DNA of 5,982 nt from Promethearchaeota archaeon (GCA_014729055.1 WJKO01000606.1:1-5982); one strand, 5' to 3'. Counted from the stretch's first letter, positions 1 to 5,982 are shown. The notes: generated by a model from the letters alone, not told the origin. Numbers and translations are program-made.

Positions 1-65
1 CATCTTCAATTTTTTTATTAAACCTAACCGAAAGTGAAATAAAATACATAGTTGTCTGTTATAGA
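1..65. other. Short flank beyond the phosphoesterase stop, no supported gene
   Basis: This is the region downstream of the minus-strand phosphoesterase. It is AT-rich, and I see neither a stem-loop nor a long T tract on the minus strand that would make a convincing terminator; the best T-rich stretch on that strand lies opposite 37-50. Positions 1-3 read CAT, so a further minus-strand gene could begin exactly at the edge, which would make it a downstream neighbour of the phosphoesterase, but three bases cannot support a call. On the plus strand one frame stays open from position 3 to a TAA at about 113. It could be the tail of a convergent gene or chance. Confidence 0.3.
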
Positions 66-2003
66 TCACTTAACAATAATCCATTGTTGTTTATAATTAT
101 CTTCGGGGCCCATTAATATATCGCCATTTGGATATCGAACGGAAATTGTGCATCGATTGCCGTTTTGATCTATTTTAATTTCCATAAAATTTATGCTTTG
201 TTCTCCATAATCGAAACCGAAATAATCATTTTCTTTAGCGCAATATGATTCTATTTCTGGTGCATGATAATAAATAGGAGTATCATCATAAGGTGAATAT
301 ATGTCATGTGAGGCATTTACCAAGTATCTCTGATCGTTCCATGGTTTTTTTACAGTAGATAATGTCTGGCTTTCGTCCGAGGAATAATTATAGAAGTAAT
401 AATTCACTATTTGCGGATCTTGGTCAAGTAAATTCCAAGCGACATTTGAATTTGCACCGCCTGTTCCAAGACACCAATAATGAACGGGATTTCCCGTAAG
501 AATAGATTCATCTTCGTCATTAAATATAAGACTATCATTTCCATAGACATATTCCCAATGGTCATATTGATGTTCATGACCGAACATTATGCCATCGATC
601 TCGAATTCTGTTGCAATGGGTGTAATCCATGCAAGTAGATTTCTATATGGAGAGCGTCCTGCAGATGTGAGTACATGATAATGGAACATGATAAAGTTCC
701 ATTTTGCGCCTTGATTTTTTGAATTGATTATATCTTGTCTTAACCAAGATTCTCTGTGTGTTTTAGCTTCATCTGTGCTGCTAATGACATCAACCATAGA
801 GATATGTACATTTAAATAATCAAACGAATAACAATGGTCAACAGTTGAATTGAAATTATAAGGGAAAGCATTTCTATAATTAAAACCTTCATCTCGATAA
901 TGATCATGATTTCCAATCACTGCCTGAAAGGGTCTATTTGCAGTATATTTGGGTAAAAAGTCCATAACCTTATGCCATTCACCCAAATTGAAACCGAAAT
1001 CACTAATATCACCCAATGAACAAACAAAATTTGGTTGTATTTCCGCAATTCCCTCAGCGACCAGATGGCAACGATCCATAATATGTCCGGGATATGGTTG
1101 CATATCGCCGACTACCGCAAAAGAAAAGTCTTCTTGAATAGATGATGCCGTGTGAAACTCATGAAGTTGTCCAACTTCATAATTTGGAAATCTAACTTTA
1201 GGAATGACGTAGTTGTAGGTTGTATCGGGCGATAATCCGTTTATTTTCGCATGATGCAGATGGGATTTTTCATTAGCAATCGTTATTTTTTCTAAATTAT
1301 TGCTATCAGAACCAAAATAAATTTCCGTTGTTTGTTTAGTATTTGTCAACCAAGATATAGTCATCGTTTCCGCAGGATCACCGTCGTAAGTAAGCCAGGG
1401 TCCATCATCCCAAAAATACTGTTCACTTAAGAAGTTTTGAGAATCCAGACTTATAGAAATGATGGGGAAACTCATTATTAAAACAAACAAAGCCAAAGTC
1501 AAAACGCCAGTTTTTACTCTATTCACAACTGGTTTTAGATCGGACATTCTGAATCGGAGACCGCTGAAAATAGAGTGTCCAAAAAGAAAGCTAATAGATA
1601 ATGATGTTACAAGAAGATAAATATTCATCTCTGCTTGTTCAGACCATCGTGTATAAACCCAATCTACAAGAAATTTATCAATTAATATATATAATACCGC
1701 GACTAATGCTGTGATGCTTAAGAATGCGCGGAAAATTTGCAATTTATTGGTTAAATCCGAATCACAATCTTTCTTCTTTCTCATAATATAGATTTCTATA
1801 ACTGCCTCTGTGAAAACTATTAATATACCCAAAGAAATCCCTCCAATCAAATATAATATGCCCTTAGGAATATAATAATCCCATTTAATGCATATAATAA
1901 TGTAACTAAATAACAGAGCACCTATAAAACTAAAATACAGAAATTTTATAGTAGTTTCGGTCAGCTGTTGGCGTTTTAATTGTCTGTTTTCTCTTTTTTC
2001 CAT
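66..2003 (-). CDS. Membrane-anchored calcineurin-like metallophosphoesterase with PAP-type fibronectin-like domain
   Basis: This predicted phosphoesterase should hydrolyse phosphate mono- or diesters with a dinuclear metal centre on the outer face of the cell membrane; its substrate is unknown. The N-terminus is basic (MEKRENRQLKRQQ) and is followed by five hydrophobic segments near residues 21-39, 46-70, 91-113, 127-147 and 165-184. Basic loops after segments 2 (MRKKK) and 4 (RFRMSDLKPVVNRVK) fit an inside location, which places everything after residue 185 outside. Residues 201-288 resemble the fibronectin-like domain of purple acid phosphatases (MTISWLT, then LSPDTTYNYVIP). The catalytic domain shows the family's ordered motifs: GDMQ (D300), GDISD (D332), GNHDH (N365, H366), FHYH (H441/H443) and GHEH (H476, H478). 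The first motif has Gln302 where the classical DxH has His. The start is supported by a weak AGGT site nine bases upstream and by the basic N-terminus; the next Met is residue 74, inside the membrane region. Family assignment is strong, biological role unknown. Confidence 0.9.
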   Translation of the reverse strand: MEKRENRQLKRQQLTETTIKFLYFSFIGALLFSYIIICIKWDYYIPKGILYLIGGISLGILIVFTEAVIEIYIMRKKKDCDSDLTNKLQIFRAFLSITALVAVLYILIDKFLVDWVYTRWSEQAEMNIYLLVTSLSISFLFGHSIFSGLRFRMSDLKPVVNRVKTGVLTLALFVLIMSFPIISISLDSQNFLSEQYFWDDGPWLTYDGDPAETMTISWLTNTKQTTEIYFGSDSNNLEKITIANEKSHLHHAKINGLSPDTTYNYVIPKVRFPNYEVGQLHEFHTASSIQEDFSFAVVGDMQPYPGHIMDRCHLVAEGIAEIQPNFVCSLGDISDFGFNLGEWHKVMDFLPKYTANRPFQAVIGNHDHYRDEGFNYRNAFPYNFNSTVDHCYSFDYLNVHISMVDVISSTDEAKTHRESWLRQDIINSKNQGAKWNFIMFHYHVLTSAGRSPYRNLLAWITPIATEFEIDGIMFGHEHQYDHWEYVYGNDSLIFNDEDESILTGNPVHYWCLGTGGANSNVAWNLLDQDPQIVNYYFYNYSSDESQTLSTVKKPWNDQRYLVNASHDIYSPYDDTPIYYHAPEIESYCAKENDYFGFDYGEQSINFMEIKIDQNGNRCTISVRYPNGDILMGPEDNYKQQWIIVK

Positions 2004-2012
2004 AAATAATAT

Positions 2013-2016
2013 ACCT
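2013..2016 (-). promoter_or_regulatory. Weak Shine-Dalgarno-like site of the phosphoesterase gene
   Basis: Read on the minus strand, this is AGGT, a partial match to the archaeal GGAGGTGA consensus, with nine bases before the ATG at 2003. It favours that ATG as the start. The match is only four bases, so it is suggestive. Confidence 0.35.
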
Positions 2017-2019
2017 ACA

Positions 2020-3162
2020 ATGAGTTATCCCGTATTATATTTGATTTTTAAATTATATTCTAGATTGATTGAGAAATTGTATACTATAAATGTAGAAAAT
2101 ACAGATATAGATATTATGAATCTTAAGACGAGGAGTTCTCGAAATGCTTGGTTTCTTTGTTATCATATTTATTCAACATCAAATCAATATAGCCCGAAAG
2201 CAGTAGCTCAATTTGAATTAGATTTAAAGTATGCAGTCGAGAAATTGGACGTGGAATATGTTATTATTGAAGACTACTTCGACAAGCTTGTATGGGGGGA
2301 ATATGCGAATGTTTGGTCTGAAGAGACACTTAAAGCATTTATTAAATTAATTCACGATTACGGTGCAAAATTTCTTCCATATACCAATGCAACAGAATTG
2401 TCAATAACGGGTCAACAATATCCGAAACATGGCAGAGATTGGGGTGCGAAAACGTCTTGGGGTAAGATATACGCGGGTTATGCTTCTATTTTTTATCCGA
2501 GTGTTTATATATTTCCTGAATACGAATGGTATGCAAAAATTATGTGTGCGAAATCTGGATGGAAAGATTTTTTGTTGGATCAAATTAGGCAACTGCACGA
2601 AAACTACGAGCTCGATGGGCTATATTTAGATCGTGTAGATTATCGTGTGCCATGTTATGATCATAACAAGGATCCTAAACATTTTGAAAAGGCATTGCCA
2701 GGATTGGTTAGAGAAATGCAAAAAATAAATAAATCGGTATCCCAGTCAAATATTCTTATCGTAAATGATTCATGTATGCAGCCAGACTATATTACGGAAG
2801 AAATCTTTGGTATTGCAGATGGAATTCTATCAGAATTATTACTCGCCGATATGAATCCTTACGGAATTGATCAAAAATTAGCGGTTCGTTTTGTAGATTT
2901 AGCATGGAAATTTAAATGGTTGGTTCGCACTATACTCACATATCTATTACCAGTATTATACCACTCAAAATTAATGACCAACAAACAGCGAATGCAAAAT
3001 ATTATCAAACGGATTCGTGATGCAAGTGGTGATAAGGATTTGTGGTTGTTTAGTCACCAAAAAGATAAGGAGAGCATCGAATTTTTGACGTCAAACATAG
3101 AATCAGAGAATACACATCTATGTTTTTGTAGTGGCGTAAAAAGACTGAGGGAATTGCATTAG
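2020..3162 (+). CDS. Putative TIM-barrel glycoside-hydrolase-like protein
   Basis: The product resembles the TIM-barrel fold of glycoside hydrolases, but I cannot place it in a numbered family. The clearest signature is at residues 180-210: a GWKDFLLDQIRQLHENY helix followed by a strand ending DGLYLDRVDY (D199, D204), a pattern seen in several GH-like barrels, including GH114/TM1410-type proteins and DUF-class putative glycosidases, where such an Asp near a strand end is often catalytic. Other strand-like stretches are NAWFLCYHIYS (42-52), VEYVIIEDYF (78-87), AKFLPYTNA (116-124) and NILIVNDS (244-251); E272 in ILSELLL is a candidate second acid. There is no signal peptide, so it is probably cytoplasmic. 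The frame is open from the ATG at 2020, but Met33 (2116) is an attractive alternative: the barrel-like sequence starts just after it, and a TATA-like box lies 26-31 bases upstream. Neither ATG has a clear ribosome site. It diverges from the phosphoesterase gene with only 16 bp between the ATGs. Coding status is strong; function is tentative. Confidence 0.75.
   Translation: MSYPVLYLIFKLYSRLIEKLYTINVENTDIDIMNLKTRSSRNAWFLCYHIYSTSNQYSPKAVAQFELDLKYAVEKLDVEYVIIEDYFDKLVWGEYANVWSEETLKAFIKLIHDYGAKFLPYTNATELSITGQQYPKHGRDWGAKTSWGKIYAGYASIFYPSVYIFPEYEWYAKIMCAKSGWKDFLLDQIRQLHENYELDGLYLDRVDYRVPCYDHNKDPKHFEKALPGLVREMQKINKSVSQSNILIVNDSCMQPDYITEEIFGIADGILSELLLADMNPYGIDQKLAVRFVDLAWKFKWLVRTILTYLLPVLYHSKLMTNKQRMQNIIKRIRDASGDKDLWLFSHQKDKESIEFLTSNIESENTHLCFCSGVKRLRELH
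2033..2042 (-). promoter_or_regulatory. Possible TATA-like box for the phosphoesterase gene
   Basis: On the minus strand this reads AAATATAATA, centred about 34 bases upstream of the ATG at 2003. With the usual archaeal TATA-to-start distance of about 25 bases, transcription would begin near 2011 and leave a very short leader. The box lies within the open frame of the divergent gene if that gene starts at 2020. In DNA this AT-rich such matches arise easily by chance. Confidence 0.25.
2084..2091 (+). promoter_or_regulatory. TATA-like box supporting a downstream leaderless start at 2116
   Basis: The sequence CTATAAAT sits with its core 26-31 bases upstream of the in-frame ATG at 2116 (Met33 of the long frame). 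That is the spacing expected if transcription starts at or next to that ATG, producing a leaderless mRNA, which is common in archaea. It would shorten the TIM-barrel protein to 348 residues and leave about 110 bp between the two divergent genes. Only sequence and spacing support it. Confidence 0.35.
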
Positions 3163-3170
3163 CAAAATTC

Positions 3171-3180
3171 ATCCTTTTTC
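3171..3180 (+). terminator. Possible short T-tract terminator after the TIM-barrel gene
   Basis: A short pyrimidine run (ATCCTTTTTC) lies about ten bases after the TAG stop. Archaeal transcription can end at T-rich tracts without a hairpin, but five consecutive T residues are a weak signal, and read-through into the GTPase gene is possible. Confidence 0.2.
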
Positions 3181-3185
3181 AATAA

Positions 3186-3198
3186 AAGATATAAAAAA
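3186..3198 (+). promoter_or_regulatory. Candidate archaeal promoter (BRE/TATA) of the GTPase-fusion gene
   Basis: A purine-rich AAGA followed by TATAAAAAA (3190-3198) matches an archaeal BRE plus TATA arrangement and is the best promoter-like site in the window. Transcription would be expected to start around 3217-3222, giving a leader of roughly 30-35 bases that includes the ribosome site at 3241-3245. This implies that the GTPase gene, and perhaps the MBL-fold gene after it, has its own promoter and does not depend on the TIM-barrel gene upstream. Confidence 0.45.
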
Positions 3199-3240
3199 AT
3201 TAAAATCTGATCTCACTCACAATGTATTAACATCAATATA

Positions 3241-3245
3241 AGGGG
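3241..3245 (+). promoter_or_regulatory. Purine-rich ribosome-binding-like site of the GTPase gene
   Basis: AGGGG ends seven bases before the ATG at 3253. It is an imperfect Shine-Dalgarno match at the right spacing and stands out in otherwise AT-only sequence. The protein begins MQYNIFKIIIAGDGG, the usual distance from start to P-loop in small GTPases, which independently confirms this start. Confidence 0.45.
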
Positions 3246-3256
3246 CATATATATGC
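3245..3256. repeat. Perfect 12-bp palindrome across the GTPase start codon
   Basis: GCATATATATGC equals its own reverse complement and contains the ATG at 3253-3255. It could serve as a binding site for a dimeric regulator. It has no loop, so it would not form a hairpin within one RNA molecule. The alternating AT core makes chance likely. Confidence 0.4.
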
Positions 3257-5607
3257 AGTATAACATTTTTAAAATTATAATAGCGGGAGATGGAGGAACT
3301 GGGAAGACTACATTAATCCAACGATATGTCAACTCTGTATTCGTGCACAACACGTTGATGACCATCGGGGTTCAATTTTATCTTAAAGACAATGGACCGA
3401 TTCATCTACAACTTTGGGATTTTGGTGGCCAAGAGAGATTTCGGTTTATGTTAGATTCGTATACTACGGGTGCCAGAAGTTTTGCTATTATTTTAGATGC
3501 TACTAGAATACGAACTTTAAATAAATTAGATGAATGGCTTGGAATCTTAAAAAAAAGAAATCCAAATCTCGTTGGGGTCTTAGGTATGAGCAAAATAGAC
3601 CAAAAAGAATCTATTGAAATAACAGATGATTATGCAATTGAAATAGCAGAAAAATATAATATGCCCTTAGTAAAATTTTCCTCAAAAACAGGAGAGGGTG
3701 TAGAATCCCTTTTCAATATAATTATGAATCAATGCATCTATCAACTAAACTTAGATATTGATTATTATCCGATGTGGAATCTTTTATATAGAGATAGCAT
3801 CCTCAGAACAATCTCAAATGAGATCGAAAGTCGTGAAACTAAGGTTAAAATTAAAGAAAAATCTACGGCATTAGAGGCATCTTTGATAGAAGATAAAGAA
3901 GAGGAAGGGGAGGAATTCATAGAAGTTCCAGAAGAAGAGATCAAACAGACTCGAGAACTTAATGAAGAGAATATCCTACAATTATTGTGGGAAATCCATC
4001 ATATTCAATACAATGACCTTATAAAAGATTCATTTCCCATAGATTTAGACCGAGAACAATTTAGTTTAGAATATCATTCTGAAATTGTCGAGTCTAAATT
4101 ATCTGATATTTTGGAGTCTGAATACCTTAGTATCGATGTCGAATTGATTTCGGATCTATTGCAAAATCTATTAAATAAAATAAATCATACAATTAATCAA
4201 CACATAATCCAAATGCCTAATTTAGATAAAATTATAAAAAGATATAAACAGAATTTAGACTCTTCATTACCAGATTTTTCAATTATTGCCTATTATTTCC
4301 TACTTTCTGAACAATTATTCTTTCTTAGCCTTAATACATTTGAAGCCAATTTACATCTAAATTTAAAACAACTTCAAAAAATAGTTCAATCGCTCGAGAC
4401 GTTTGACAATCCTTTTGCGACTAATCTCTTAGGCAATTTATATTTCCTAATAGGAATGGTCTTATTAGAGAATAACCCAAAAAATTCAGGTATTGCATTT
4501 TTTCATGCAATGAAATTTTTTCATAAAATCAAGAATCTTTTGGCCAGTAAATGCTTTTATTTATCAATGTCATTGCTTTCTGTGAATGATCATGACTATA
4601 TTCAATCACTTATCTATTCCCATGAAGATCTTTTATCAGAGTTATGTAACGCAAAAAACGATTATAGAATTGGTAATATTGAGGAAGAAATGAATGAAAT
4701 TGTTAACTTTTCGGATATTGAAAGAGCAACAAAGAAACCCATTAATTATATTATGTTAGCGCTTAAAATGCTTGATGCAGTTGATTATAGTAATCGGGAT
4801 CCCGCGATTTTAGATTCTTTGTATACATTTATTGAATTGGGGACAGACGATGATTATTTAGAGCATATATTAATTGAGCGGACATCGAATGCATTAAGTG
4901 AAATCGAGGAAACAATGGATGTAGCAATAATAAATCCCACAATAAAACCGGAGTTCCCAGAGCTTAATGACCCTTTACAAGTGGAAACACGATTGCTGAA
5001 TATCATGAATAAAAGAACAGAATGTAGCTTAAGGTTGATTGCACCAGGCACAGAATATCCTGAATCTATCGTAAAGCTAAAAGTCAAACCTAAGAAATTC
5101 AAAAAGATCACCTTTAATGTTGGAAGATCAAGCACCTTTGGGGATCTTATTTATTCACTCCAATTATTGGACGAAGATGGTTTTCTATTGTATCATAGAG
5201 ATCTAAAGCATTACATCGTTGATCCCTCAGAAAATCTCCGGTTTACTAAATTAGAATATAATTCTAATGAGGTAAAAGAAAACATACCTGTCACTATTAC
5301 AATAACGGTCAAAAATACAAGTAAAACGAAAGAATCTTGTGTTTTGAATATTTCAAGTAACTTATTTGATTTGAGTATTAATGAAATTGATTTGAATATT
5401 GGGCCAGACCAAGAAGTTGAAAAGATCATCGAATTGGGATATCCTTGTAATATTGGTGAAGGAAATGTCTACTTAAAATTATTCCGCGATGAAGATAACA
5501 GACTTTGTGACTCTAAATCGGTACCGTTTTATGTTAAAAAGAGTCATTGGCGAACTGTTAAGAATATAGCCATAGGTGTTTTGAAGGGAGCAACAAGCTT
5601 CATCTAA
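3253..5607 (+). CDS. Multidomain Ras-superfamily GTPase with helical region and two C-terminal beta-sandwich domains
   Basis: Residues 1-165 form a Ras-superfamily small GTPase that should bind and hydrolyse GTP as a molecular switch. The P-loop is GDGGTGKT (12-19), the switch I Thr is T37 in MTIGVQF, G3 is WDFGGQERF (D56, with the catalytic-type Gln60), G4 is SKID (113-116, Ser replacing the usual Asn of NKxD), and G5 is SSK (143-145). Residues 196-236 are a charged, Glu-rich linker. Residues 236-560 look entirely helical, with TPR-like helix pairs most evident around 340-460. Residues 588-660 and 661-762 look like two beta-sandwiches; the second has a CARDB/Ig-like pattern (VTITITVKNTS, then LNIGPDQEVEKIIEL). 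The last 19 residues may form an amphipathic helix; there is no prenylation cysteine, membrane segment or signal peptide, so the protein should be cytoplasmic. At 784 residues it is over four times the usual small-GTPase length. The gene probably has its own promoter and is followed by an MBL-fold gene 51 bp away. The GTPase call is very secure; the fold of the remainder is inferred by eye and the role is unknown. Confidence 0.93.
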   Translation: MQYNIFKIIIAGDGGTGKTTLIQRYVNSVFVHNTLMTIGVQFYLKDNGPIHLQLWDFGGQERFRFMLDSYTTGARSFAIILDATRIRTLNKLDEWLGILKKRNPNLVGVLGMSKIDQKESIEITDDYAIEIAEKYNMPLVKFSSKTGEGVESLFNIIMNQCIYQLNLDIDYYPMWNLLYRDSILRTISNEIESRETKVKIKEKSTALEASLIEDKEEEGEEFIEVPEEEIKQTRELNEENILQLLWEIHHIQYNDLIKDSFPIDLDREQFSLEYHSEIVESKLSDILESEYLSIDVELISDLLQNLLNKINHTINQHIIQMPNLDKIIKRYKQNLDSSLPDFSIIAYYFLLSEQLFFLSLNTFEANLHLNLKQLQKIVQSLETFDNPFATNLLGNLYFLIGMVLLENNPKNSGIAFFHAMKFFHKIKNLLASKCFYLSMSLLSVNDHDYIQSLIYSHEDLLSELCNAKNDYRIGNIEEEMNEIVNFSDIERATKKPINYIMLALKMLDAVDYSNRDPAILDSLYTFIELGTDDDYLEHILIERTSNALSEIEETMDVAIINPTIKPEFPELNDPLQVETRLLNIMNKRTECSLRLIAPGTEYPESIVKLKVKPKKFKKITFNVGRSSTFGDLIYSLQLLDEDGFLLYHRDLKHYIVDPSENLRFTKLEYNSNEVKENIPVTITITVKNTSKTKESCVLNISSNLFDLSINEIDLNIGPDQEVEKIIELGYPCNIGEGNVYLKLFRDEDNRLCDSKSVPFYVKKSHWRTVKNIAIGVLKGATSFI

Positions 5608-5658
5608 AATGATAAATAATGAGGAGACTTTGATAAATTAAAAAAAGAAAGTGATTTT
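5608..5658 (+). other. Leader between the GTPase-fusion and MBL-fold genes, with a misplaced GAGGAG
   Basis: The gap holds a strong Shine-Dalgarno-like GAGGAG (5621-5626), 32 bases before the only credible start of the next gene (GTG at 5659), too far for normal initiation. An ATG at 5609 opens a ten-codon frame (MINNEETLIN) ending at 5641. The frame of the MBL gene is open back to 5623 but has no ATG, GTG or TTG before 5659. TGATAAATTA (5631-5640) is a weak TATA-like stretch about 24 bases before that GTG and could drive a leaderless transcript. I see no terminator. Confidence 0.35.
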
Positions 5659-5982
5659 GTGGAAATATATTTTAGTGGACATGCAGGGATTCTATTAAGA
5701 GAAAAAGACATCACTATTGCAATTGACCCATTCTTAGAGGGTACATTCTACTGGCACGGAGTTCTTGAGAAATATTTAGGAAATTCCCCATGGATAGGTA
5801 ACGGAAAAGCAGATTTCATTGAAAAATTCAGCTCAAAGATAAATGCAATTGCAATTACTCACGCTCACGGAGACCATTTCGACTATGATTCTGTTGTGCA
5901 AATAATGGGTAAGAATCAAGAAATTGAGTTAATTGCTCCACATCCCGTTATTAATTTTGTTAAGGCTGCCGATGCAATAGAC
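5659..5982 (+). CDS. Metallo-beta-lactamase-fold metal-dependent hydrolase, UlaG-like (3' end cut by window edge)
   Basis: The 108 codons present encode the N-terminal part of an MBL-fold hydrolase. It begins VEIYFSGHAGILLR and continues with a TIAIDPFL strand, the opening expected in UlaG-like/YtnP-like members of the superfamily, where a GHA motif precedes a buried strand ending in DPF. The metal-binding signature HAHGDH is complete (H68, H70, D72, H73), so two metal ions, probably zinc, are expected. Residues 27-60, including FYWHGVLEKYLGNSPWIG, are a longer insertion than in the shortest members. UlaG itself is an ascorbate-6-phosphate lactonase, but the substrate here cannot be inferred. 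The start is taken as GTG at 5659 because it is the first usable start codon after the in-frame stop at 5620-5622 and gives a typical N-terminus; the ribosome site is poor. It follows the GTPase-fusion gene closely in the same direction. The remaining C-terminal half lies outside the window. Confidence 0.85.
   Translation, partial: MEIYFSGHAGILLREKDITIAIDPFLEGTFYWHGVLEKYLGNSPWIGNGKADFIEKFSSKINAIAITHAHGDHFDYDSVVQIMGKNQEIELIAPHPVINFVKAADAID

Noticed and set aside
3..114. Open plus-strand frame of 36 codons entering from the left edge and overlapping the phosphoesterase 3' end
   Set aside because: It has no recognisable motif, is too short to judge, and overlaps a secure gene by more than 40 bases; chance openness in AT-rich DNA is the simpler explanation.
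949..1137. 62-codon plus-strand frame opposite the phosphoesterase catalytic domain
   Set aside because: It is antisense to the conserved GDMQ/GDISD/GNHD region of a clear gene, with no ribosome site and composition unlike the neighbouring proteins.
4854..5135. 93-codon minus-strand frame inside the GTPase-fusion gene
   Set aside because: It lies opposite continuous coding sequence and has no promoter or ribosome site; its hydrophobic look reflects the antisense of Lys/Glu-rich codons.
5551..5607. C-terminal prenylation (CAAX or CC) motif on the GTPase protein
   Set aside because: The protein ends in ATSFI and has no cysteine in its last 30 residues.
5630..5647. Programmed frameshift at the A-run before the MBL gene
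   Set aside because: No X-XXY-YYZ slippery heptamer is present in the frame of the upstream mini-ORF, and the stop precedes most of the A-run; a sequencing error or non-coding leader fits better.
1..5982. CRISPR array, tRNA, insertion sequence or phage genes
   Set aside because: I found no regularly spaced repeats, cloverleaf-like segments, transposase/integrase motifs or terminal inverted repeats on reading through the window.

Overview
This AT-rich window (about one third GC by eye) looks like chromosomal DNA from an archaeon, most plausibly an Asgard archaeon. The pointers are a eukaryote-like Ras/Rab/Arf-type small GTPase domain at the start of a large multidomain protein, TATA-like boxes at archaeal spacing, and compact genes with weak or absent Shine-Dalgarno sites. 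The assignment is inferred from gene content; no rRNA or other taxonomic marker is present.

Layout: positions 1-65 are a short flank. Positions 66-2003 (minus strand) encode a membrane-anchored calcineurin-like/purple-acid-phosphatase-like metallophosphoesterase: five predicted membrane segments, then an extracytoplasmic fibronectin-like domain and the catalytic domain. Sixteen bases away on the other strand, reading outward, is a TIM-barrel protein resembling glycoside hydrolases (open from 2020, but more likely starting at 2116; stop at 3162). After a 90-bp gap with a good TATA-like promoter candidate comes the most striking gene, 3253-5607: a 784-residue protein with an N-terminal small GTPase, an acidic linker, a long all-helical region and two C-terminal beta-sandwich (Ig-like) domains. 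It is followed 51 bp downstream by the start of a metallo-beta-lactamase-fold hydrolase (5659 to the window end, cut off by the edge), a gene too short in this window to be obvious.

How the genes relate: the GTPase and the MBL-fold hydrolase are co-directional and close, so they may be co-transcribed. The phosphoesterase and TIM-barrel genes are divergent and nearly abutting, so their control regions must overlap each other's 5' coding ends unless a start is misplaced. No shared pathway can be shown. The candidate for something under-described is the GTPase / helical solenoid / beta-sandwich fusion, whose order recalls eukaryotic trafficking proteins that pair alpha-solenoids with Ig-like appendages; that comparison is a hypothesis from architecture only.

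No tRNA, rRNA, CRISPR array, transposase or integrase was seen.
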